DNA from: Yamadazyma tenuis
Lineage: Eukaryota; Ascomycota; Pichiomycetes; Serinales; Debaryomycetaceae
Assembly: GCF_029203305.1 (NCBI RefSeq)
Contig: NC_089461.1
Location: 2,294,001-2,358,000 of the forward strand
Direction of reading: 5' to 3'
Length of the DNA stretch: 64,000 nt
The notes below the pieces were generated by a model that was not told where the DNA came from, ran no database searches, and saw only the letters and a list, made by a program, of their open reading frames with translations. Each line of letters starts with the position of its first letter. Position 1 is the first letter of the stretch. The position numbers were made by a program, and so were the translations under genes. Below are positions 40,801 through 48,452 of this stretch, one piece after another.

Positions 40801-41533
40801 AAAGACTTGCAAATTCAAATTCCACAGCGTTGATGGCCGCATCTTTATGTAGTTCTATCACCACCCCAAAAGTATGTGGAATCGGCGTATCGCTATCGAT
40901 CTTGGTACACAAGTAGTTCGACGAGTGGCGCATGTCGATCTTATCTTTCAACTCAGCAGGAAGGTTGCGGCTGTTGCGTTCTGGGGTTATTTCATCGTTG
41001 TGCACCAGCACCGACAAGTTCTCGGGAACGTCCCCAGCGATGTCGTCACGTCCAGACGCGTTCTGTGGCATCCCTCCGTTTTCCACGTCCTCGTACGTGA
41101 AGCTGACGGAGCTGGCAGGTGCCAAATAGATGCAATTATTAGAGTTGGCCACATAAACGCTCACGGTTTTAGAGAAACTGGAGCTATTGGTGTGGTTGAT
41201 TTTCACGGGAATCGGTTTCTGGAGGCCCAAGTCCGTCAAGATTGTGGAGAGTTTTTTCAGTACCACCTGTTTGGTCTCCTTTTTAATTAACTCCTTGGTG
41301 TGCTTCTTGCTGACAGACTTGGCCCTAGTTCGGACATCGTTGGACGCGTTGGGTGAGAGACTCAAGTTGGACGCCGAGCTGTTGGAGATCATAGAGAGCG
41401 ACCGGGCGCGGTTGCGGATGTGGATGGGGGTGGATTCGCCGGTTCTAACACTTGACGGGTGATTGAACGGATCCAGGTACGGATCACTGGATCGCCGGTT
41501 GACCTTGTTGAGGAACTTTTCTAGCGTGCTCAT
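37892..41533 (-). CDS. ECM21: Arrestin-related trafficking adaptor (ECM21/CSR2 type)
   Basis: A 1213-residue alpha-arrestin that in yeast links nutrient transporters to the Rsp5 ubiquitin ligase. The N-terminal 90 residues are Ser/Arg-rich. The arrestin N-half includes VSVYVANSNNCIYLAPASSVSFTYEDV (in part: CIYLAPASSVSF). The arrestin C-half is around 440-510 (IKRIKFNVLERITYTS). Further beta-rich segments occur near 745 (HYEVVVDTPLILLSSKC). PY motifs for Rsp5 are LPRYQEI near 775 and PPAYEPG near 880. The long Ser-rich C-terminal tail is probably disordered and phosphorylated. The ECM21/CSR2 (Art2/Art8) pair is the best fit; they cannot be told apart here. Confidence 0.8.
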   Translation of the reverse strand: MSTLEKFLNKVNRRSSDPYLDPFNHPSSVRTGESTPIHIRNRARSLSMISNSSASNLSLSPNASNDVRTRAKSVSKKHTKELIKKETKQVVLKKLSTILTDLGLQKPIPVKINHTNSSSFSKTVSVYVANSNNCIYLAPASSVSFTYEDVENGGMPQNASGRDDIAGDVPENLSVLVHNDEITPERNSRNLPAELKDKIDMRHSSNYLCTKIDSDTPIPHTFGVVIELHKDAAINAVEFEFASLCNILWPTGDPYNKTYNKERFKIGKLSWMRNLNNADFYVNSLNSSDFKSKKIDPDDLARRTRYYKLKDIKGSTKRKQSQSLDSDSITDLSSASNNDSFLEDGPQMFRAGTYVFVLPILLPEHIPPTITSINGSLNHLLTVSIHKNSEKLNRKLNVQGSFGLPMVRTPPSLANSIADKPIYVNRVWNDALHYIITFPRKYVALGSEHSINVKIVPLVKDVIIKRIKFNVLERITYTSHDMSKEYDFDGEDPYYLRPLLADNKPRERVVSVCELKTKNKQHSGYTEPYKEEIIKCPDNNLLFSCYEPDSNTAIQDNDFENLRLDDPLSKHRSSSHSQSKQPKKRVDIAPEPENTMIACPLDINVGLPFLTTRNDKIIQALNNEEELKHLPNYSDPTSRKASIVSSENLSSAPFPPSSPIIGALSTNLTHSHNEVFAHAEDDIEFLTPDSTALMHEISHNNYKENIQHGFTTVGRALYPDSNFRHIQIYHRLQVCFRISKPDPKDNFRMHHYEVVVDTPLILLSSKCNDDSIQLPRYQEIDVIPEDTTHVTKSNISFRTPNFESDTSAYTRNENGEIKGNGFSIKPWNNANVDDTLPTFEEATSPVSSPITRSFLVSEDALSRVPSISIDNDFPSAEPPAYEPGSELTNLDEFSGPLNIDAVVNNRSTSEALAYLRSSRLRTSLVSSFAPPTISFTNSITGTSDNALSVSPTNTSSIPMVHSDSKLSITGSLNPQKLSNSNSLLSFESVGADPVESVSLDSIQDISSVASGVAADTSSTAVTSNSSSRNTEDKSSVMESLSAESNASSSGPLFVERIGAETSVDANEGVGISEETNKVVDRRIEKDSDPDPFPTTPSEPVGDYSTGIHIAEGPDGLVKKKLSPSQKMYQAVNDSEISLDQGYNRLPNDSETNLSIMSHSSTFDQRLPLLRNTSTESNLPLAKQNTVTTHNKLSTDNLLVITEGKQFQDIYHTY

Positions 41534-42092
41534 GGGATATGTGGGTCGGAGCTGACGAAACGATCACGGTATCACAGGATGCTGACAACGCATAAATGGG
41601 ACGGGTACAAACTGGTTGTGAGTTGTAGCAGTAGTTTCTCTCCTTTTGCCTCGAAAAAAACTGTAGCAGCGAGCTGGTGAGTGAGACAAAGAAAAAGTTG
41701 GGCTGGGGCTCACACACACCAGGGCTGATTGCAAAAATGTAAATAATGGGAGCAACTGCTAAGGGATATTAAAGTTATACGGGGTTTACATTGAAACGGT
41801 AGGGAGGATGGTGGTATGATGGCGACCATCGGGTGACACGGGTGACACGGCAGAAGTACGGCACAAGTACGGCAGAAGAACCACAGGGCATGAACGTCAC
41901 CGGGCCATCGTCGGGCCATCACCATCACTGTGGTACCACCATGACTTTACCACTATGTCGGCGTTAGGGGATTGGAATTTGTATATTAAAACGTAAATCG
42001 TCATGGTTGCTGCTATCGGCTGCAATATTCAGCGGCGCATGCAGGGCGCAGGGCCCAGAGCGGCTGGAGCCGGGGTGCGATTTGTGGGGTAC
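41534..42092. other. Intergenic region, ECM21-type promoter side
   Basis: No gene. The left part is the promoter of the arrestin gene; the right part is 3' of the NSA1-like gene. Short direct repeats of the form AAGTACGGCA/GAA occur near 41854-41882, and GGTGACACGG twice near 41831-41848. Confidence 0.4.
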
Positions 42093-43232
42093 TCACCCCA
42101 GGCGATGCCACCGGAGCACGAGAAATGCCTGCACCGGCTGCGGCATGGCCATATCGTGCACAACCTCGTACGAGTCGTCGGGACGAAGTCGGAGAGCTAC
42201 TAGGCGGCCCGCAGCCGTCGCTGCCACCACCACCACGTCCCGTGCCGTCCTGCGGTGCACGAGAATCTTGCTTTGCTCAATGATCCCAAAGTTGTAGGTA
42301 TAACTATTTACCTCCTCAAACGTAGGAAGCCGAATCACGTTGATCTTAGACATCATGTCACATGCCACCAAGTGGTTGCCCACATCCTTCAAGTTGATGA
42401 TGGGCAGTCCTGAATTCTTAATCACCTTGATGGGCGTATCACTGACAGTGGTCAGATCGTACACCACGATAAACCCAAACTGGGTACCGCAGATAACATA
42501 GTGGCGCCAGAACTCTAACGAAACCACCCAGTAGGTCTCGAAGAACGCCGGGGTCTGCCACTGAGGTACTAATTTTTCTTTGGAGGCCAGTTCTGACCGT
42601 CTTCTGAGGAGATACCGTACCCGGTTCATCGACACCACGTTCAGGTTCTGGTGAAGGTTGTACATCTTGGATGCAATGGTGTCATCCACGAGGTAGTCCT
42701 TGTCGAACAGAATCTGGTAGAGGCGAACGCCCATGTCTTTACTGCCCACCGCCACTCGAAAGTTCTCTTTGGCCTCCAGGACCTTAATACTTGTTACCGG
42801 GCCCAGGAGCTTACACTCCTTGCAGCGGTGGTCGTCGTCATCGTTAACCAAGTCGCGGATGACAAACACGCCTTCGCCAGAACAGGTATACAAATAGGTC
42901 TGGCGGATGATGCCCATATCGACGATTTTATCATTGGCATGCATCACGCCGTTGCGCCACTCCTTGATAATCTGGTACTGGTTATGCGCCGGGTAGAACT
43001 TGTGTAGTTGGACGGCACCCGAGACACGAAGAACCACCAAATGATCTTGGTGTTCAAGTTGCACTCTTTTGACGTTGGTGATATCTCCGGTTCCCAGACA
43101 GATGGGTGAACCGTACTGGACCGGGGGACCGAGCACCGCCACTAGAGCCGGTTAGTACCACTATACTGGGGGTGGGTGTATGGGGCTTGACATACCTTGG
43201 AGGCTTCCGTTGTTGGATACTAGTAAACTCAT
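42093..43232 (-). CDS. NSA1: NSA1-like WD-repeat ribosome biogenesis protein, two exons
   Basis: The gene is spliced. Exon 1 is 43232-43196 (ATG plus 36 nt, MSLLVSNNGSLQ), the intron 43195-43142, and exon 2 43141-42093. The 54-bp intron has GTATGT at its start, TACTAAC at 43157-43151 and CTAG at its end, and the frame is kept. Without it the main frame has only a GTG start. The product is about 361 residues. The exon 1 product resembles the S. cerevisiae Nsa1 start (RLLVS-x-x-GSI). Exon 2 carries a WDR74/Nsa1-like block: QWQTPAFFETYW, VICGTQFGFIVVYDL and HLVACDMMSKINVI. Nsa1 assembles on pre-60S particles with Rix7 substrates. It is shorter than S. cerevisiae Nsa1 (463). Family confidence is moderate; splicing is near certain. 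Confidence 0.75.
43142..43195 (-). other. Spliceosomal intron of the NSA1-like gene
   Basis: 54 bp with perfect yeast consensus: 5' GTATGT, branch TACTAAC (43151-43157) and 3' AG, with 8 nt between branch and acceptor. Splicing joins exon 1 to exon 2 in frame. Confidence 0.93.
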
Positions 43233-43719
43233 GGTATGGTCGCGATATGTGGAGAAGGAGAATGGGATTGCGCGACAATTACGAGAAGTGGAGGGATTCC
43301 AGTTGAGGATTCCAGTAGAGGATGTCGGGTAGAGGAGTTCTATGTCTTGCGCCAACTAGAGGATTGTGCGTATGCCTTGCATCAGGTAGATAGATTGTGC
43401 ATATGCCTTACAGCAGGTGGGAGTCTCAGTACATAGCTAGAGTCTCAGTACCCAGGTTACAGTACACATCTAGAGTCTCAGTTCCCTGGTTACAGTCAAT
43501 ACAAGGCTTACAGTTTACGAGTCACCGGTTCTTATAGAATTACCAGATCTCCAGATCAAGTGCCACCACAAACCCCATGCTATATATCGCAACTGATTAT
43601 CCTACGGTACATTTCTTTCTCCTTACTCGCAACTCCACCCTAACTTTTCGCAACCTCTCCACCTATTTTTCCCGCACTTAAAATTCTCATTTCTCGTTTC
43701 TCAGCTGCAAATCTCCTCG
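43233..43719. promoter_or_regulatory. Divergent promoter with degenerate 31-33-bp tandem repeats
   Basis: No gene. The left half contains two pairs of imperfect direct repeats. GATTGTGC-x-TATGCCTT units start at 43362 and 43393, and CTAGAGTCTCAGT units start at 43437 and 43470, with a partial one at about 43421. The right part is the leader of the peroxisomal SDR gene. Confidence 0.6.
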
Positions 43720-44523
43720 ATGGTCCAATTCAACGTCAACGGAAAAATTGCCCTCGTCACCGGCGGCACAAGAGGCATCGGCTACGATATCGCCGAGTAC
43801 TTTGTCCTCAATGGCATCGACACCATCATCATCACTTCCAGAAAGCCCGACGCCTGCAAAGACGCAAAAGCATCATTAGAAGCATGTGCCGCATCCCACG
43901 GAAAGTCTGTCAAGGTGATTTCAGAACCGTGTGATATGGCCAACGACGACGATTTGAGACGTTTCCACGCAATAATATCTAGCCAGATCACCAAGTTGGA
44001 CATTCTCATTGCCAATGCCGGGGCCAGCTACGGGACTCCCTTTGACAAGCATCCAGTTGCTCAGGTTCGCAAGATCTTAGACATCAACATCACTGGTGTA
44101 TTCCATTCAGTCCAGCTTTTCGCCCTGTTGTTAGAAAACGCCGGACTGGCACAAGACCCTTCCAGAGTGATTATTGTCAGTTCCATTGTGGCATTTGCAT
44201 CGGACTTCAAAGATGCTTACGGGTACGTTGCCAGTAAAGCTGGGGTTGCACATTTGGGGAGAAACTTGGCCCTTACGCTAGCTCCCAGAAACATCAATGT
44301 TAACTCAATTGCTCCAGGATTCTTTCCCACAAAGATGACCAAGTATCTTTACGCAAATAAGAGACAGGAGACAAACTATGGTAATCCCAGAAAAAGATGG
44401 GGACAAAAGGAAGACATTCAGAATGCAGTTTTATGGTTGTGCTCCAGAGAGTCCAATTATGTCAACGGTATAAACTTGAACATCGACGGGGGGTTACACT
44501 TGGTGGGAACCTCAAAGTTATAG
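43720..44523 (+). CDS. Peroxisomal short-chain dehydrogenase/reductase (ends SKL)
   Basis: A 267-residue classical SDR. It has the cofactor motif TGGTRGIGYD (15-24), NAGASYG in the NAG position, the serine in IIVSSIVAF and the catalytic YGYVASK (Tyr-x-x-x-Lys). IDGGLHLVG closes the fold. The last three residues are SKL, the strongest peroxisomal targeting signal. SRKPDA after the second strand and the basic residue in TGGTRG suggest NADP(H). The fold resembles 3-oxoacyl reductases and enoyl/dienoyl reductases; the substrate is not identifiable. A role in fatty-acid or lipid side-chain metabolism in peroxisomes is inferred from the signal. Confidence 0.88.
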   Translation: MVQFNVNGKIALVTGGTRGIGYDIAEYFVLNGIDTIIITSRKPDACKDAKASLEACAASHGKSVKVISEPCDMANDDDLRRFHAIISSQITKLDILIANAGASYGTPFDKHPVAQVRKILDINITGVFHSVQLFALLLENAGLAQDPSRVIIVSSIVAFASDFKDAYGYVASKAGVAHLGRNLALTLAPRNINVNSIAPGFFPTKMTKYLYANKRQETNYGNPRKRWGQKEDIQNAVLWLCSRESNYVNGINLNIDGGLHLVGTSKL

Positions 44524-44585
44524 TTGTACATTGATGCTGTCTAATGGGTATTGTACGTAACAAATAATATGATACTCTTGGTTTC

Positions 44586-46433
44586 TCAAGTAGGAATATT
44601 CTCCTTCTCCTGGTCCTCATCCTCATCCTCACTGTCACTTGCATCGGTTCCACCCACAATCGGCTTAATGATCTTGAGGTTCAACCCCGTGAAAGGAGAT
44701 CGGGGAGTCGACGGTGAGGTCGGAGACCCGGGTGATTTGTTGACATTGATACTCTGGATTCGTTGCTCATTGATTCTATGTTTCAACAAACTCAACCGGT
44801 TCTCGAAGTGGCTGGTTTGGTTGGTCAAGCTCATCTGCTGTTCATTCAATAATTTATTCAAATACTGAACCGACTCGTCTCTTTGCTCGATGATCTTTTC
44901 GCTCAACATCAAGTGCTTGCGCAAGTTGATGTTGATGATCTCTACTTCACTCATCTTCTCGTTCAATTTATAGAGAGATTTCTCCAACTTGTTCAACTTA
45001 ATTTCCTCTTCATTCAGAATCTTAAGGTTGTTGATCTTATAGCTCAAGATCTCATCCTCTAATTGCTTGATTTTCTGGTCCTTTTCAGCGTTCAAATTAG
45101 GCGACTTGGGTGATTTGGTGAGAGTAGGTATTCTGCTCTCAAAGTCTTTAGAAGGCGTTACTGGGCCTGTGAATGCTCTACCTCCATTCTTCAACTGATT
45201 CTCCAACTTCTCAATATAGAGCTTGTTCTGCTCATTCTCTCTTTGGAGCTGGCTCAACCGGAACTTCAACTCGGCTGGACTTAACTCCTTGTTGATATAA
45301 GCTCTGTTCTTGATGTGTTTGGCTCTCGAACCAAATCTGAGCGTAGATATAGTTTCAAGCTCATTAACGGAACTGGGTGACACGTTCAAGATCAATGTGG
45401 TTCTAGAGTTCCCACCCAATGACTCTTGCAAGATTCGAGTCAACTTCGAGTCTCGATAAGGAATATGAGTCGATTTGTGGTCGGTCAAAGCATTGATGAC
45501 ATTCCCCAACGCTGACAACGAGCTGTTGATATTCTGAGCTTCCTTCAACGTTTGGCCAACTGCACCAGTCTTGTCGACCTTTTCACTGCCAGCCAAGTCA
45601 ATCAAAAACAAGTTCGACTTTTTGATGGACTCGTCCTTCAAGTTCTTCTGGTCAATTTTGATTTGAAATATGGCATGGCTTCTGGAGCTCTCCATATTCA
45701 TGTTGGTGACATGAGAGGCTCTGTGCTTGATCCCGAGTTGCAAAAGCTTATATAACTCCTCGGTATTGGAAATGAATGCGTGAGATAACCCCTTGACGTA
45801 GATACCATGGTCTCTGTCTTCATGAATCGACAACTTGACATTGTCTGCCACCAAAAAATCATTGATCTGCTCCAAATATATTTCCATGATCGACAAACTG
45901 ACGGTATATTCGATGTCATTAGACCCGTTAGTCTTAATCTGATGGAAGATCTCGTCACTGATTCGAGGAATCAACCCTTTTTCTAAATCTCCACTAATGG
46001 ATGGCCCCAACATCGTGTATGACTTACCAGCACCTGTCTGTCCATACGCCAATATGGTTCCATTATACCCATTTAGCACATCGTTCACCGTGTCTTTGAT
46101 GGAATAATCATAAATGTCCGACTGGCTGGCACTCACATCAAACACCTTATCAAACGTAAAGTTCTGTGGCGATTCTCGCCCCAAAACCGCAACCGTATTG
46201 TTGCCTGCCGAGGTCATTTCCTGGAAGGCATTTTCATCGGCAGTCAACGGTCTAACTCTGCAAATCACTTTGATTCGGTTTGTACCGTCCTCAACCTCTG
46301 AGTGTTTTCTTGATTCAGGAGTACTGGAGCGATGCAACTTTGGTTCGGCACCACTTCCACTGAAGAGCCCTGACACCATGCTTTGCCTATGAGGAGTTCT
46401 AGGCCCCAGAGGACTAGAAACACTCGACATCAA
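44586..46433 (-). CDS. Kinesin-1-like motor protein, short form
   Basis: A 615-residue N-terminal kinesin motor. The motor domain (about 52-390) has the P-loop AYGQTGAGKSYTM, switch I NMNMESSRSHAIF, switch II LIDLAGSEKVDKTGA, and the kinesin-1 signatures SALGNVINALTDHKSTHIPYRDSKLT (in part: NVINALTDHKSTHIPYRDS) and SLGGNSRTTLI. The neck region NKELSPAELKFRLSQL is also kinesin-1 type. A coiled coil covers about 395-580, and the acidic tail ends KENIPT. In S. cerevisiae the kinesin-1 descendant is Smy1 (656 residues), which acts with myosin V and lacks clear ATPase function. Here the motifs are intact. Fungal conventional kinesins are longer (about 930). Met1 or Met2 may be the start. Confidence 0.87.
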   Translation of the reverse strand: MMSSVSSPLGPRTPHRQSMVSGLFSGSGAEPKLHRSSTPESRKHSEVEDGTNRIKVICRVRPLTADENAFQEMTSAGNNTVAVLGRESPQNFTFDKVFDVSASQSDIYDYSIKDTVNDVLNGYNGTILAYGQTGAGKSYTMLGPSISGDLEKGLIPRISDEIFHQIKTNGSNDIEYTVSLSIMEIYLEQINDFLVADNVKLSIHEDRDHGIYVKGLSHAFISNTEELYKLLQLGIKHRASHVTNMNMESSRSHAIFQIKIDQKNLKDESIKKSNLFLIDLAGSEKVDKTGAVGQTLKEAQNINSSLSALGNVINALTDHKSTHIPYRDSKLTRILQESLGGNSRTTLILNVSPSSVNELETISTLRFGSRAKHIKNRAYINKELSPAELKFRLSQLQRENEQNKLYIEKLENQLKNGGRAFTGPVTPSKDFESRIPTLTKSPKSPNLNAEKDQKIKQLEDEILSYKINNLKILNEEEIKLNKLEKSLYKLNEKMSEVEIININLRKHLMLSEKIIEQRDESVQYLNKLLNEQQMSLTNQTSHFENRLSLLKHRINEQRIQSINVNKSPGSPTSPSTPRSPFTGLNLKIIKPIVGGTDASDSEDEDEDQEKENIPT

Positions 46434-46895
46434 TCAATGTGTACAATTGTACAAAGATCACAGATCAGTTTGTTTTTCGTTTGATCTCAATTTGAGGCTC
46501 GTCTCGATCGAGGAATGGATTTGTTTTGGAAGAGAACTTCGTAACCAGAAATTTGGCAAGGCCCCGATTGGGCCTGTAAATGCTTGTATTTCATGCATGG
46601 TCAGTATCTGTTGCACTTGGATGATCAGAATTTGTTTGGGGCTTTTGGGGTCAAAAAAGATGTATTTTTCATGATAGATTAATGGCTGCAATCGCATTGG
46701 TAGACCATATATCAAGTAGCTCTAAAAAGGCTCTATCTCCCTAGAAAAAACACGAAATGGTCCTTGTGTACATCCATGGAATGTGTGTTTCCTCTTCCCA
46801 ACGTCAATCGCCCCAGAAGCGCTTAAACCACTAATGCTTATTGTGGCTACACTCTCACCTGGCCGCGCGCGAAAGATGCCTGCGACAATCTACTC
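46434..46895. promoter_or_regulatory. Divergent promoter region of kinesin and HRT3 genes
   Basis: No gene. CGCGCGCG at 46864-46871 lies about 25-30 bp before the HRT3 start, as at PPZ1 and NCS6. Nothing else is recognised. Confidence 0.45.
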
Positions 46896-48230
46896 TTGAC
46901 TATCATGTCTGACATAGCAGTGGCGTCGGACCACAGCAACGTCATGGGCCGTTCTTCGTACGAGACTGACGTGAATCTAAGTGATATAGACCAACAGGCC
47001 ATCAAATGTTTTGAGCAGGCCATAGAAAAAGAGAGTCATGGGAAGATGTCTGATGCCATAGAGTTCTACAGAAAGGCATTCAAGTATAATGAAAAAGTTG
47101 ATTTGTTGTACCGAAAGACCGAACTTCCCAGTAAAATAGAGCAGATGCGGCAAGACTATGGGGTCAATTCCACTATTCGAGTCGATGAGGAGGTGGTCAA
47201 TGCTATTGATGTGGAAAAGTTGTTGAAGTCGTTTGAGCATGAAGAAGCTCGACCCCCCGATCCGAATGATCCTAATAATGATAGTATCACCATCAAGTTC
47301 GCCAATTTGGGGATCGACAACCACCCAAACATTGAGGTCAAGCCTGTTTCGCCTTTGGTACATCTTCCCAATGATATCTGGATATGCATCATGGAGTTGT
47401 TGCTTATCACGGAGCCTGAAGCATGGATAAACCTCTCCATCTCCTGCAAAAAATTTGCATTTTTGGGCCTTAGTTCCAACGATATATGGCGAAAGCTCTG
47501 CTACTTGGTGTACCCGTATCAAAATTATGAAGAGAACCAGACGTTTCTCCAATCGAACCAAACTCCTGGCGCCCTCATAGATAGTTCAAGCTTGCCCATA
47601 CCCGAAGATCAACTTTTAATTCTACCAGCGTACGGTCACTCCTGGAAGAGAATGATGGACGAAAGACCATTCTTGAAGTTCAAGGGATGCTACATTAGTG
47701 TCATAAATTACTACAGTGAAGGTGGTAAGGCCGAGTTTTCCAATAGTTGGTCCAACCCGGTTAAAACCATCACCTACTATCGGTATCTTCGGTTCTATCC
47801 CGATGGAACATGTGTCAAGGTGTTGAGCGTCTTGGAGCCTTTCCGTGTGGTCCCCCAACTTCTGAAATACAATCTACTGAGAAACATCACCAGTGCTTTG
47901 GACCAAGTCAAAGTCGCAGGCCACCAGAGTTCGGTGAAAGAGGCCCATAGAATATACCATGGTAAGTGGACCATCTCCACCACCGGGGAAGTGCACATCA
48001 ATATAGACCCAGGGTCTGTGCCGTATTACACGTTCCACTACCATTTTCAAGTGAAATCTTTGAGTAGAGCCTTCAGGTACAATAAGTTGAATTGGATCAA
48101 GTACTATACGGTGAGAAAGCAGATGAGTGAAGATGACGACCGAGTGGGAGAAGTGTCGTATTTAACGATCAAGAATGAGAAGCCATTCAAATTCCTGCGA
48201 GTTAAGAGTTACGACGTTGATACGTGGTAG
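46896..48230 (+). CDS. HRT3: F-box protein Hrt3 (FBXO9-like)
   Basis: A 444-residue F-box protein, a substrate adaptor of SCF ubiquitin ligases. A TPR-like helix pair lies near 30-70 (FEQAIEKESHGKMSDAIEFYRKAFKYN in part: MSDAIEFYRKAFKYN). The F-box is at about 150-195 (LPNDIWICIMELLLITEPEAW in part: LPNDIWICIMELL), followed by NDIWRKLCYLVYP. The family-specific C-terminal part carries RPFLKFKGCYISVINYYSEG (in part: FKGCYISVINYY), RYLRFYPDGTCVKVLS and HGKWTI. This arrangement is Hrt3 / human FBXO9. The start may be Met1 (46896) or Met4 (46905). Confidence 0.9.
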   Translation: MTIMSDIAVASDHSNVMGRSSYETDVNLSDIDQQAIKCFEQAIEKESHGKMSDAIEFYRKAFKYNEKVDLLYRKTELPSKIEQMRQDYGVNSTIRVDEEVVNAIDVEKLLKSFEHEEARPPDPNDPNNDSITIKFANLGIDNHPNIEVKPVSPLVHLPNDIWICIMELLLITEPEAWINLSISCKKFAFLGLSSNDIWRKLCYLVYPYQNYEENQTFLQSNQTPGALIDSSSLPIPEDQLLILPAYGHSWKRMMDERPFLKFKGCYISVINYYSEGGKAEFSNSWSNPVKTITYYRYLRFYPDGTCVKVLSVLEPFRVVPQLLKYNLLRNITSALDQVKVAGHQSSVKEAHRIYHGKWTISTTGEVHINIDPGSVPYYTFHYHFQVKSLSRAFRYNKLNWIKYYTVRKQMSEDDDRVGEVSYLTIKNEKPFKFLRVKSYDVDTW

Positions 48231-48452
48231 TCAGAAACCATTATTTATTTATTAGAGTATATGCCATTATGATATGCAACGCGTCTGTAGCAGCCGCCGG
48301 CAGGTGGCCGGTGCCTCTGCCAGGAAGCGCGGCAGCCCTCATCCCGCTCGTGCGTACATCTCAAACCATTTTTCTCATTTTTTTTAAGTAGTCCATCGTC
48401 CGTGAAAATTTGATTTAACAATCACCTAAAAGAAGCACACCCCTGATATAGT

